Shown: positions 1 to 10,048 of the stretch, piece after piece | Layout of the letters: every line of letters starts with the position of its first letter | Position numbering within the stretch: position 1 is the stretch's first letter | Assembly: GCA_027624625.1 (NCBI GenBank) | Contig: JAQBWH010000004.1 | Span: 1-64,000, forward strand | Direction: 5' to 3' | Length of the DNA: 64,000 nucleotides | From: Verrucomicrobiota bacterium | GTDB taxonomy: Bacteria > Verrucomicrobiota > Verrucomicrobiia > Chthoniobacterales > JACTMZ01 | The notes under the pieces: generated by a model | Seen by the model: the letters and a program-made list of their open reading frames with translations, nothing else | The model's database searches: none | What the model was told of the DNA's origin: nothing | Made by a program: the position numbers and the translations under genes

Positions 1-56
1 TTTTTCAGGCGGGGGTGGGGGATTTGGCGGGGGAGGAGCGAGCGGAAGATGGTGAT

Positions 57-497
57 ATGAATGCCGCGGAATTTCTCAACCTGATCGATGAGGCGGCCGT
101 GCTGGCCGCGGTGCGCGAGGCGGAACAACTTACTTCGGGTGAGGTGCGGGTGTTCGTTTCGCGTCGACGATTGGGAGGACGCACGGCCCACGAGCGGGCT
201 TGTGCGGAATTTCACCGGCTCGATATGGACACCACGGATGATCGCAACGCGGTGCTCTTCTACGTGTTGCCACGCGACCGGGCCTTTGTCGTCATCGGGG
301 ATGAAGCGGTGCACCGGAAATGCGGCCAGCGCTTTTGGGATGAGACGGCGAAGATTCTGGAAGGGGAATTTGCTGAGGGGCGATTCACCGGCGGACTGGT
401 GGCCGGAATTCGCCGTGCGGGGGAATTGCTCGCGGAACATTTTCCCCGGCGCGGAGACGATCGCGACGAGTTGCCGGATCTTCTGGTCAGGGATTGA
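57..497 (+). CDS. TPM-domain (TLP18.3/Psb32/MOLO-1-like) protein
   Basis: ORF; 'LTSGEVRVFVSRR..ERA..EFHRLDMDTTDDRNAVLFYVLPRDRAFVVIGDEAVH' resembles the TPM domain; ATG at 57 preferred over ORF start 15. Confidence 0.75.
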   Translation: MNAAEFLNLIDEAAVLAAVREAEQLTSGEVRVFVSRRRLGGRTAHERACAEFHRLDMDTTDDRNAVLFYVLPRDRAFVVIGDEAVHRKCGQRFWDETAKILEGEFAEGRFTGGLVAGIRRAGELLAEHFPRRGDDRDELPDLLVRD

Positions 498-505
498 AGC
501 GCGCG

Positions 506-1315
506 TTACTCCACCGCGGGGGCTGCCCCGAGCATTTTTGCCAAGAGCTCGTTGAGAGCGGAGGCGGGAAGGCGGAGGGCTTTTTGTCCAGCGGACGGTT
601 GCCACGCGCCAGCGGCCAATTCGTCGGCGAAATCGAGTTTCTCGATCTCGAGGTCGAGTTCGCCTTGCGGGGTGGCCAGAACAAGGCGGGTCGGTTGACG
701 GTTGGCGTCAATCCAAGCCCGGCCGGTAAATTCTTCCGCCTTGATCGCCTCGCGCAGCTGCGGAAGGAGGCCGAATCCGAGCACGCGGCGCGGGGGGTTT
801 TCCTCCGTGCCGAGGTCCTTCACGTCAAAGACGAGCGGCAGGAAGGACAGCATCTGGGGGTCCAAGGCGAGGGGAATGAGCGGTGGCGACGTGGTGTCCG
901 GCCTTTGCTCGGCGAGGTCGAACCCGGCCATCTGGGCCAGTGCGGTCATGGGTTCGGCTGGCACGGCCCAAAGTTCTTTGCCGTCGCGGCAGGCGGTGAG
1001 CTTTGTGGTGTCGCCCTCGCGCACCAGATCAATGCGGAATCGGTCCGGTGCCTGCACGGCCAAACGCAGACGGGTCCCTGCCGCGGCGGCGAGCGGCCCG
1101 GTGCCGCCGTTGACGCGGCACTCGGCGACCATGGCTTGACTCCGACCATCGGCGGAACCAAGCAGGGCTGCGGCAATGGGAGCCAAAGCCTGGCCGAACA
1201 ATGCGTAAACCGATTCGTCCGCGGCACGGGCCGGCTGGGCCGACCAGAATGTCAAGACCATGGCCAGGATCTTGCACGCGGCGTGGCGGGTCCTAATATG
1301 GACCGGATAAACCAT
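506..1315 (-). CDS. Exported LolA-like (outer-membrane lipoprotein carrier-like) protein
   Basis: Signal peptide-like N-terminus ending 'AQPARA'; 'RLRLAVQAPDRFRIDLVREGDTTKLTACRDGKELWAVPA' is LolA-like. Confidence 0.55.
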   Translation of the reverse strand: MVYPVHIRTRHAACKILAMVLTFWSAQPARAADESVYALFGQALAPIAAALLGSADGRSQAMVAECRVNGGTGPLAAAAGTRLRLAVQAPDRFRIDLVREGDTTKLTACRDGKELWAVPAEPMTALAQMAGFDLAEQRPDTTSPPLIPLALDPQMLSFLPLVFDVKDLGTEENPPRRVLGFGLLPQLREAIKAEEFTGRAWIDANRQPTRLVLATPQGELDLEIEKLDFADELAAGAWQPSAGQKALRLPASALNELLAKMLGAAPAVE

Positions 1316-2063
1316 GGTTCCTTTACTCGCGCCCGAATTCCTCGCTGCCGGCGGACTGCTTTTTGCATTCCAAGAAACCAGCATTTCGGGGCTGGTCATC
1401 ATCGCGGCTCTCTTCATCGCCTCGATTTTCAGTTGGTCGGTCATGATCACCAAGTTCCGCATGATCCGCTTTGCCCGCAAGCAAACCGAGCGTTTTTCCG
1501 CCATTTTCAAGAAGAACCGCCAACCCCTGCAGGTCTACGAAACCGGGTTGTTTTTCGAGGGTTCGCCGACCTGGGCAGTTTATCGCGCGGGGTGCGAGGA
1601 ACTCGCTTACCAGATGCTCGGCTCGGTCGAGGTGGACGACACGTTTGCCGCGCGGGTTGAAGTGGCCGACCGGATTAGTCCGGCGCAAATGCGTTCCGTG
1701 ACCGCGGCGATGGAGCGTGCGGTTGGCGAATCGGGCCTGCGCATGGAGTCACAAATGATCATCTTGGCTACCGCGGTGAGCGGTTCCCCCTTCCTCGGCC
1801 TGCTCGGCACGGTTTGGGGGGTGATGGATACTTTCAGCGGCGTGGCCATGGCGGGTACGCCGAATCTGGCGGCCATGGCGCCGGGCGTCTCGGGCGCCTT
1901 GCTCACCACCGTGGTCGGGCTCCTCGTCGCGATTCCGGCCATGTTCGGTTACAATTTCCTCGTGACCAGCTTGCGCGCCATGATTGTGCAGACGGACAAT
2001 TTTGCGGCGCAACTTTCGTCCGACTTCGAGCACCGTTTCGTGGATTACGAGCGGAAAAGTTGA
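1314..2063 (+). CDS. MotA/TolQ/ExbB proton channel family protein
   Basis: 'GSPFLGLLGTVWGVMDTFSGVAMAGTPNLAAMAPGVSGALLTTVVGLLVAIPAMFGYNF' is the ExbB/TolQ signature; followed by ExbD. Confidence 0.93.
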   Translation: MVPLLAPEFLAAGGLLFAFQETSISGLVIIAALFIASIFSWSVMITKFRMIRFARKQTERFSAIFKKNRQPLQVYETGLFFEGSPTWAVYRAGCEELAYQMLGSVEVDDTFAARVEVADRISPAQMRSVTAAMERAVGESGLRMESQMIILATAVSGSPFLGLLGTVWGVMDTFSGVAMAGTPNLAAMAPGVSGALLTTVVGLLVAIPAMFGYNFLVTSLRAMIVQTDNFAAQLSSDFEHRFVDYERKS

Positions 2064-2066
2064 ACC

Positions 2067-2483
2067 ATGCGCCGCTACTCGGACAAACAAGCGCTGTCGA
2101 CGTTGTCGGAAATCAACGTCACTCCGCTTCTCGACCTGGCTTTTGTGCTCCTGATTATTTTCATGATCACCACCCCTTTGCTCGAAAACAGCATGGATCT
2201 CATCGTCCCGACCAGCGAGGCGGCGGAGGGCGCGGTTGATCCGGCCAAGGTGGTCACGGTGTCGATCGACAAAAACGATGTGCTCAAACTGGAGGAGGAA
2301 GAAGTTTCCTTCGCCCAGTTGGAGGAGAAACTTGCGGCCTTGCGTGCCTCCGACCCGAAAGCCGCGGTGGTGGTGCGTCCGCACCGCGATTTGCCGGTGC
2401 AGCGGTTCATTTCGGTGATGGACGTCATCGCCCGTGCCGGTATGACCAAAGTCGGCGTGATGACACGTCCCGAAGGGACTTGA
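2067..2483 (+). CDS. ExbD/TolR family biopolymer transport protein
   Basis: 'SEINVTPLLDLAFVLLIIFMITTPLLENSMDLIVPTS' ExbD motif. Confidence 0.93.
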   Translation: MRRYSDKQALSTLSEINVTPLLDLAFVLLIIFMITTPLLENSMDLIVPTSEAAEGAVDPAKVVTVSIDKNDVLKLEEEEVSFAQLEEKLAALRASDPKAAVVVRPHRDLPVQRFISVMDVIARAGMTKVGVMTRPEGT

Positions 2484-2489
2484 CGAGCC

Positions 2490-3377
2490 ATGGGAGACTC
2501 CCGTTTCCGGTGGACCGTGGCCGCCGTGGCCCTCCTCCACGTTTTGGTCATTGGCTGGCTTCTTTGGTGGAGTTTGTCTGAGGTGCCCCAGCCGCTGGTT
2601 ACGTGGATGAGCCCTGCGCAATTTCTCCCGCCCGAGGAAACGGAGGATCCCAGGCCGATGCCGACCCCTGATCCGAACAGGCCCCGCGATGAGCCCAAAC
2701 CAGCCGAAACCCCGCTGACCGCGGAGAGCGAGATTCCGCTGCCTACCCCGACGCCCATTCCGACACCCGCTCCGACCCCGGAGCCGACCCCAACTCCGAA
2801 ACCGACACCCAAGCCAACGCCGAAACCAACGCCAAAACCGACGCCGAAACCGAGTCCCAAGCCCTCCCCGAAGGCATCTCCCAAGCCCAGTCCCAAGGCC
2901 TCACCCAAGCCCTCTCCGCAGGCCAGTCCCAAGCCCTCCCCGAAGGCATCTCCCAAGCCCAGTCCCAAGGCCAGCCCCAAGCCCTCGCCGAAGCCTTCGC
3001 CCAAATCCTCCCCAGAAGCGGCCAGCGCGGCCGGTGAATCGTCCGCGCCCAAAGCCGAAGCGGTGGGCAGCAAGGCCGGTGCCGCCGGCCGCGCGAACTT
3101 CGGATGGTATCACGAAATGATCCATGACCGCTTCTTCGGTCTCTGGGAGCAGCCGACCAGTATGGTCGGCTCGGCCAAGTTCACCACAACCTTGAAAATC
3201 ACCATCGCGGGCAACGGTCGGATTAGCAGCTTCTCGGTCCTTCGTTCTTCGGGCAATGTGGTCATGGACGAAAGCGTGCTCGCTGCCGCCCGTCGGGTAA
3301 GCCGGATTGACGCCCCGCCCAAAGATCTGGTTTCCGGGGGATCCTACACTGTGAATATTAATTTTGAGTTGGATTGA
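2490..3377 (+). CDS. TonB/TolA-like energy transducer with long Pro/Lys/Ser-rich linker
   Basis: N-terminal TM, PTPKPTPKP..SPKASPKPSPK linker, C-terminal TonB/TolA-like 'YHEMIHDRFFGLWEQP...TTLKITIAGNGRISSFSVLRSSGNVVMDESVLAAARRV'. Confidence 0.88.
   Translation: MGDSRFRWTVAAVALLHVLVIGWLLWWSLSEVPQPLVTWMSPAQFLPPEETEDPRPMPTPDPNRPRDEPKPAETPLTAESEIPLPTPTPIPTPAPTPEPTPTPKPTPKPTPKPTPKPTPKPSPKPSPKASPKPSPKASPKPSPQASPKPSPKASPKPSPKASPKPSPKPSPKSSPEAASAAGESSAPKAEAVGSKAGAAGRANFGWYHEMIHDRFFGLWEQPTSMVGSAKFTTTLKITIAGNGRISSFSVLRSSGNVVMDESVLAAARRVSRIDAPPKDLVSGGSYTVNINFELD
2853..2972 (+). repeat. Internal direct repeat in TonB-like linker: perfect 48-bp unit twice (2853-2900 and 2925-2972), 72-bp spacing
   Basis: AGTCCCAAGCCCTCCCCGAAGGCATCTCCCAAGCCCAGTCCCAAGGCC occurs identically twice. 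Confidence 0.95.
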
Positions 3378-3393
3378 GGGCGCCACTCGTTGA

Positions 3394-4515
<1,122 letters not shown>

Positions 4516-4530
4516 AAGAACCAAGCTCAC

Positions 4531-4560
4531 ACGGCGTCCGGGGCAACCCGGGCGCCGTTT
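4531..4560 (+). terminator. Strong hairpin in gap-pgk intergenic region (12-bp stem, GCAA loop); attenuator, processing or stability element
   Basis: ACGGCGTCCGGG-GCAA-CCCGGGCGCCGT then TTT; stem pairs throughout with one G-U. Confidence 0.55.
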
Positions 4561-4577
4561 CCTTCTCCGCTAAAACC

Positions 4578-5822
4578 ATGGCCAAATTCCGCACTCTCCA
4601 CGACCTCGACTTCGCCGGCCAACGCGCGCTGATCCGCGTGGATTTCAATGTCCCGCAGGACAAAACGACCGGCGCGATCACCAACAACCAGCGCATTGTC
4701 GCCGCCTTGCCGACGATCGAACACGTGCTTGTTCAGGGTGGCTCCGTCGTGCTGATGAGCCATCTCGGACGTCCCAACGGCCGGAAAGTGGACAAATACA
4801 CGCTCCAACCGGTTGCGGTGGAATTGGAAAAACTGTTGGGAAAACCGGTCAAGTTTGTTCCCGATTGCTCCGGTCCGGCGGCGGAAGAGGCCTGCGCCAA
4901 GTTGCGGCCCGGTGATGTTCTTCTTCTTGAAAACCTCCGCTTCCACCTCGAAGAAGAAGGTAAAGCGAAGAATGAAGACGGGTCATCGGTCAAAGCCGAC
5001 CCGGCCAAAGTTGCCGCCTTCCGCGCCAGTCTGAGCAAGCTCGGCCATATTTACGTCAACGATGCCTTCGGCACGGCGCACCGCGCGCATTCCTCGATGG
5101 TCGGGGTCGATCTTCCGGAAAAAGCCGCCGGCTTTTTGATGGAAAAGGAACTCAAGGCCTTCGCGGCCGTGCTGGAACATCCCCAGCGTCCGTTGCTCGC
5201 CATTCTCGGCGGCGCGAAGATCGCGGACAAAATCCCGCTCATCACCAACCTCATCGAGAAAGCTGACGCCATCATTATCGGGGGAGGCATGGCCTACACT
5301 TTCAAGAAAGTCCTCGATGGCATGGAAATTGGCGGCAGCCTCTTTGATCCGGAGGGTGCCAAGATCGTGGCCGACCTGGTGGCCAAGGCCGAAGCGCGTC
5401 AGGTGAAGCTCATTTTCCCGGTCGACTTTGTTTGTGGCGACGCCTTTTCGCCTGACGCCAACACGCAACCGGCCGACGGCGCCTCGGGTATTCCCGTCGG
5501 CTGGGAAGGACTTGATGCCGGCCCGAAATCTATAGCGCTTTACCGCGAGGCCATTTTGGCTGCCAAGACGATCATTTGGAACGGCCCTCCCGGGGTCTTC
5601 GAATTCGAAAAGTTTTCCGGGGCCTCGAAAGCCATGGCCGAGGCGGTGGCCGAGGCGACAGCCCGCGGCGCGATCACGGTGGTCGGCGGCGGGGACACGG
5701 CCACTGCGGCGAAAAAATTCGGGGTGGCGGCAAAAGTCAGTCACTGCTCCACGGGCGGCGGGGCCAGCTTGGAATTCCTTGAAGGCAAGGTGCTTCCGGG
5801 CGTGGCGGCCTTGGCTCTCTGA
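4578..5822 (+). CDS. pgk: Phosphoglycerate kinase
   Basis: '[16 protein letters not shown]', '[10 protein letters not shown]', '[13 protein letters not shown]', '[14 protein letters not shown]'. Confidence 0.98.
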   Translation: MAKFRTLHDLDFAGQRALIRVDFNVPQDKTTGAITNNQRIVAALPTIEHVLVQGGSVVLMSHLGRPNGRKVDKYTLQPVAVELEKLLGKPVKFVPDCSGPAAEEACAKLRPGDVLLLENLRFHLEEEGKAKNEDGSSVKADPAKVAAFRASLSKLGHIYVNDAFGTAHRAHSSMVGVDLPEKAAGFLMEKELKAFAAVLEHPQRPLLAILGGAKIADKIPLITNLIEKADAIIIGGGMAYTFKKVLDGMEIGGSLFDPEGAKIVADLVAKAEARQVKLIFPVDFVCGDAFSPDANTQPADGASGIPVGWEGLDAGPKSIALYREAILAAKTIIWNGPPGVFEFEKFSGASKAMAEAVAEATARGAITVVGGGDTATAAKKFGVAAKVSHCSTGGGASLEFLEGKVLPGVAALAL

Positions 5823-5900
5823 CCGGCTTCTTGCCGCTTTCGACCAACTAACCTACTCTTATTCCTCATTTCACCGGCCCCCGGAGAGGCCGGACACGAC

Positions 5901-7484
5901 ATGCGCAAATTCCTTCATCGGCAGCAGTTGGTGAAAAAAGGCCTGGCCTGCGGCAAATCGCGCCGCACGGTCGAGGACAACCCGTGGCACGAAAGGCTGG
6001 CCTGCGGCTGGCTGCCGCGGGTGCTGGTCTTCGCGCTTTTCGCCGTCGGCCTCGGCTTCCTCATTTTCACCGGCGGTCCGCAGGAAGAACCGCTCAAGAA
6101 ATATCTCATTTGCCTGCTCGTCTTCGCCATTTCTATCGCGCAGCTCTGGGTCAACCATCCGCAAGCCTTCTACCGCAATTCGAGCCTCGCGCTCATTTAC
6201 GGGATTTTACTCACCCAGTTGGCCACAATCAAAGGCCTCCTCGTGCTGGCCGACACCGGGCGGATCGACCTGCAGTTGTTGCCCATGCTTATTCCTTACG
6301 CGTTCGCCCCGCTGGTTTTTTCGGTGCTCCTCGGGCGACATCTCGGGCTTTTCGGCGCGGTGGTGGCCAGTTTGTGGGGCGCGTTTCTCATGCCGGTCAT
6401 CGACACGGTTTTCCTCGTCATTTCCCTCATCTCCGGGGTGGTTGCCGTGCTTTTCACCTTGCAAGTGCGCCGCCGCGGCCAACTCATCCGGGCCGGTCTT
6501 TATGTCGGCATCGGCGTTTGGTTGCTCGCCGCCATTTTCGGCCAGATCGGACCCCGGCTGATCACCGAACCTCAGCTCACCGACTGGGGCATGGTGGTAT
6601 GGCAAACGTTGGCCGCTTTCGGCGTGGGGGTCGGCACGGCCATTCTGGTCAGCGGCATCCTGCCCGTCCTCGAACACATCTTCGGCATCACCACGGATAT
6701 TTCCTGGCTCGAGTCGGCCGACCTGAACCATCCACTGCTCAAGCGGATGACCCTCGAGGCGCCGGGCACCTACCATCACAGCCTCGCCGTGGCCAATCTC
6801 GCCGAGGCCGGGGCCGAAGCGATCGGTGCCAATCCGACCATTTGCCGGGTCTGCGCCTATTTCCACGACATCGGGAAGATGGTGAAGCCGGAGTACTTCA
6901 CCGAAAACATGGCCGGCGGGGTCAATCCCCACGACGACCTCGCGCCCTCGATGAGCGCGCTCATCATCCTTTCCCACGTCAAAGAAGGCGTCGATCTCGG
7001 CCTGAAAAACAAACTCAACGACCTGGTGGTCGATGTCATCCGCGAACACCACGGCAACTCGCTGGTCCGCTTTTTCCACGAGCGCGCCAAAGGTCAGGCG
7101 GAGGACGCCCGTCTCGGCGGCAAAATCATGAACCTGCGGGCGGAGGATGTTCCGGCCGTGCAGGAGGAAAACTTCCGTTATCCCGGCCCGAACCCGCAGA
7201 GCAAGGAGAGCGGCATCATATGTTTGGCCGATGCGGTGGAAAGCGCGTCCCGCAGTCTCAAACGCCCCACCCCGCAGCGGGTCGAGGACCTGGTCGGCGA
7301 GGTGATCGAGCGCAAGATGGATGAGGGTCTGCTCGGGGAGTCTCCGCTCACCCTGGCCGATATCCGCAAGTTATCCGCCAGCTTCCGCTTCACCCTGCTC
7401 AACATGATGCACAGCCGCATCGCCTACCCCGAGGACGAGGAAAAGCAGGACAAAGCCGCCAACCTGGCAAAGGCGACGGCCTGA
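5901..7484 (+). CDS. Multi-TM HD-domain phosphohydrolase, PgpH/YqfF-like (putative c-di-AMP phosphodiesterase)
   Basis: Multiple TM helices, then 'LEAPGTYHHSLAVANLAEAGAEAIGANPTICRVCAYFHDIGKM', 'DVIREHHG'; followed by ybeY as in phoH-pgpH-ybeY loci. Confidence 0.88.
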   Translation: MRKFLHRQQLVKKGLACGKSRRTVEDNPWHERLACGWLPRVLVFALFAVGLGFLIFTGGPQEEPLKKYLICLLVFAISIAQLWVNHPQAFYRNSSLALIYGILLTQLATIKGLLVLADTGRIDLQLLPMLIPYAFAPLVFSVLLGRHLGLFGAVVASLWGAFLMPVIDTVFLVISLISGVVAVLFTLQVRRRGQLIRAGLYVGIGVWLLAAIFGQIGPRLITEPQLTDWGMVVWQTLAAFGVGVGTAILVSGILPVLEHIFGITTDISWLESADLNHPLLKRMTLEAPGTYHHSLAVANLAEAGAEAIGANPTICRVCAYFHDIGKMVKPEYFTENMAGGVNPHDDLAPSMSALIILSHVKEGVDLGLKNKLNDLVVDVIREHHGNSLVRFFHERAKGQAEDARLGGKIMNLRAEDVPAVQEENFRYPGPNPQSKESGIICLADAVESASRSLKRPTPQRVEDLVGEVIERKMDEGLLGESPLTLADIRKLSASFRFTLLNMMHSRIAYPEDEEKQDKAANLAKATA

Positions 7485-7624
7485 GAATCGCGGCGATTTG
7501 GCGGGAAAATTCAACGCACTTTTTGCCGTCTGTGCTCCGTTTGCGGCATGATGGAAAACGGACCACCAACCAGCTTTGTGCCCCCTCCAATCTTGGCATG
7601 AACGTCGCTCGGTCTTAAGCAGGG

Positions 7625-8080
7625 ATGGTGCTTCCGAATCCCGTTTTTATTTGGTCCAACCGCCAGCGGGTTGTTTCGTCCGCGTCATTGTCGTTGCCCT
7701 CGGTGCGCGCGGTTGTCGTTGCCGCTTGGCCTTTGATCCGCGAGGCCGAGCGCGGGGAGTCGGTCCTCGGGCAACTCGGAGAGATCGGATTCGTCCTCGT
7801 CTCCGATGCGCGCATTGCCGCGTTGCACGAGGAATTCATGAATGACCCGTCGCCGACCGATGTCATCACCTTCCCGTACGGGGAAATTGTGATCAGCGCC
7901 GAAACAGCCCAACGCGAGGCGCAGCAACGCGGTTTGTCCCTGCCTGAGGAAATCGCGCGTTACGCCGTGCACGGCCTGTTGCACCTCGCCGGGTGGTCAG
8001 ATGCCGCCCCCCGCAACAGCGCCGCCATGCGGGCCATTCAAGAGAAAATTTTGCGCCGCGCCCTGCGTGGATTGTGCTAA
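7625..8080 (+). CDS. ybeY: Endoribonuclease YbeY / 16S rRNA maturation factor (variant metal motif)
   Basis: 'SDARIAALHEEFMNDPSPTDVITFPYGEIVIS...YAVHGLLHLAGWSD'. Confidence 0.88.
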   Translation: MVLPNPVFIWSNRQRVVSSASLSLPSVRAVVVAAWPLIREAERGESVLGQLGEIGFVLVSDARIAALHEEFMNDPSPTDVITFPYGEIVISAETAQREAQQRGLSLPEEIARYAVHGLLHLAGWSDAAPRNSAAMRAIQEKILRRALRGLC

Positions 8081-8088
8081 CTTCGGCC

Positions 8089-8688
8089 ATGCTTCAGCCT
8101 GTGCCCGCATCCGATCCTACGGCGGAAATCACCGCATGGTGGCGTCTTGTCGCATTGTGCCTGCCTTCGCACGAGGAGTGCGGCGCGATCACTTTTGCCC
8201 CGGCGGGATGCGAAACGCTCGAGGCCGATTGGGATCGCTGGGTCGCCGGGGTCTTTCTGCCCGTTTTGCATCCTTCCTTGGCTGCCCTTCAGTCGGCGGC
8301 CGCGCGGCAAGACACGGTGGCAGTGCTGGCCGAAGACGCCGCCCTCGGGGCCGACTTGCCGGCAGATTTGTCGGGGGGGAGTCTGGCCGCGGGACGCCAC
8401 TTGCTCACCGCTTTCCAGCATCCCCAAGGTGCCAGGTTGCTCGAGAGGCTTTCGGAAGCAGCGCGGGTTAATCCTTCGGTCGGTCACTTTGCCACCGTCT
8501 TTGCCGCCCGCGGGCAGGCATTTCATTTGCCCTTCCTGCAGGTCGCCGGGGCGTTCCTCCTCGCCGAGTGTGTTCTCGGGGCGGATGCGGCCGGGGTCAC
8601 CTTGTCGGCCGCGCAAACGACAGGCCTGATGCAAAGCGCCCTCGATCGCGTGGCGGTCCTGCCGGCCGTGCAGTTGCTCGCGGTATGA
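8089..8688 (+). CDS. Hypothetical protein
   Basis: ORF in a tight co-directional run; stop overlaps clpS start (ATGA); no family recognised. Confidence 0.6.
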   Translation: MLQPVPASDPTAEITAWWRLVALCLPSHEECGAITFAPAGCETLEADWDRWVAGVFLPVLHPSLAALQSAAARQDTVAVLAEDAALGADLPADLSGGSLAAGRHLLTAFQHPQGARLLERLSEAARVNPSVGHFATVFAARGQAFHLPFLQVAGAFLLAECVLGADAAGVTLSAAQTTGLMQSALDRVAVLPAVQLLAV

Positions 8689-8975
8689 GTGGCACCGCGG
8701 TCATTACCGGAGTCGACACGCGCGATGAGAATGCGGTCGATGCCCCGTGGAATGTCGTGGTGCACAATGATCCCGTGAATTTGATGTCCTATGTCACCAT
8801 GGTCTTCCGCCGCGTCATGGGTTTCCCGCCGGACAAAGCGACCAAGCACATGCTCGAGGTGCATCACAAAGGCCGGTCACTCGTCTGGTCCGGGGAGCGC
8901 GAGCGCGCCGAGTCCATCGTCGAACAACTTCATGGTTACTTGCTGCTTGCCACGATCGAGCAGGCCGAACTCTGA
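8685..8975 (+). CDS. clpS: ATP-dependent Clp protease adaptor ClpS
   Basis: 'PWNVVVHNDPVNLMSYVTMVFRRVMGFPPDKATKHMLEVHHKGRSLVWSGERERAESIVEQLH'. Confidence 0.92.
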   Translation: MSGTAVITGVDTRDENAVDAPWNVVVHNDPVNLMSYVTMVFRRVMGFPPDKATKHMLEVHHKGRSLVWSGERERAESIVEQLHGYLLLATIEQAEL

Positions 8976-8978
8976 TCC

Positions 8979-9458
8979 ATGCGTTTGCGACGCGCCTCGA
9001 CCGATTCGTGGGAACTCCGCGACCTGCATCCGCTCTTGGCTACGTTCCTGACCGAACTACCCAAGGTGGACGCCCGCCACAAAAAAGCGCAAGCCCGGCT
9101 TTATCCGGACCCGATCGACGGGGCGACCGACGAGGAGTTTCGCCGCGATTGGAAGGAGCATGTCAGACCGGAGTTGCAGCGTCTTTTTGCCGCGAGTCGC
9201 GATATCGTGGCACGGGATTTGTCCGCGCCCGCTGCCCACAACCTTGGCGTCAAAGTGGTCATTCCCGGTGCGCATCTTGAAGCCTGGCTCAACGCTCTCA
9301 ACCAAGCGCGCCTGGTCATTGTCGAAGAAAACAATTTCACCGAGGACGACTTGGACCACCGTGAGCCCCCGGACCTTGCCACGCAGCGCGGCCTGTCGTT
9401 GCTGAAAATACATTTCTACGGCCACCTCCAGGAGTTGCTCGTCGAGGCGGCGGGCTGA
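8979..9458 (+). CDS. DUF2017-like protein (ClpS neighbour)
   Basis: 'ARLYPDPIDGATDEEFRRDWKEHVRPEL...LEAWLNALNQARLVI' resembles the DUF2017 family; located directly after clpS. Confidence 0.65.
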   Translation: MRLRRASTDSWELRDLHPLLATFLTELPKVDARHKKAQARLYPDPIDGATDEEFRRDWKEHVRPELQRLFAASRDIVARDLSAPAAHNLGVKVVIPGAHLEAWLNALNQARLVIVEENNFTEDDLDHREPPDLATQRGLSLLKIHFYGHLQELLVEAAG

Positions 9459-9464
9459 AAGCCC

Positions 9465-10001
9465 ATGTCTGACGCCCAAACCACCGAGGCAATTCTGCTC
9501 CGCCGGGCGCGCTTCGGTGAGTCGAGCTTTGTCCTCATTTGGTTGTCGCCCGGCCACGGTAAAATCCGCTCGGCGGCCCGCGGCACGGCAAAGCGCGAGA
9601 GCAAACTGCGGGGAAGATTGGACCTTTTTTACCACGCCGAGATCCAGTTTGCCGGTGGTCGCAAGTCCGACCTGAGTACCCTGCGTGAAGTGAAGCTGCT
9701 CCAGACGTGGGAGGGACTGCGCGGCAGTTACGCCCGCCTCCTCGCGGCCTCTTATTTCGCGGAACTCTGCGACTTGTTGTGCGAGCCGTCCCATCCTGCC
9801 CCGGAACTCTTCGACTTGTTGCGCCGGGCGCTGGGTCATCTCTGCGCCAAGGATCCGACGCGCCGCTCCATCGAGTTTTTCGAGTCGGAGACCTGCCGCA
9901 TGCTTGGCTTTGGACACCGAGGGAATGCCTTGGGTGCGATCGAAGCCCATGCTGGTCGGATTCCGGCCAGCCGCCGGCGCTTTGACGGGGTGTTTCTTTG
10001 A
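9465..10001 (+). CDS. recO: DNA repair protein RecO-like (short)
   Basis: 'TEAILLRRARFGESSFVLIWLSPGHGKIRSAARGTAKRESKLRGRLDLFYHAEIQF' RecO N-terminal OB domain. Confidence 0.82.
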   Translation: MSDAQTTEAILLRRARFGESSFVLIWLSPGHGKIRSAARGTAKRESKLRGRLDLFYHAEIQFAGGRKSDLSTLREVKLLQTWEGLRGSYARLLAASYFAELCDLLCEPSHPAPELFDLLRRALGHLCAKDPTRRSIEFFESETCRMLGFGHRGNALGAIEAHAGRIPASRRRFDGVFL

Positions 10002-10048
10002 GCGATTGGGTCATTGCCCCCGCTGCGCGGCAGTCTTAACCTGCGGCC

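Noticed and set aside
494-1660. 388-aa plus-strand ORF
   Set aside because: Antisense to the LolA-like gene and out of frame with ExbB; no motifs
2075-3073. 332-aa minus-strand ORF with GLGLGLGDAFGEGLG / GVGFGVGFGVG repeats
   Set aside because: Exact antisense of the TonB-like Pro/Lys/Ser linker and ExbD; its low-complexity Gly repeats are a by-product of CCN-rich codons on the real coding strand
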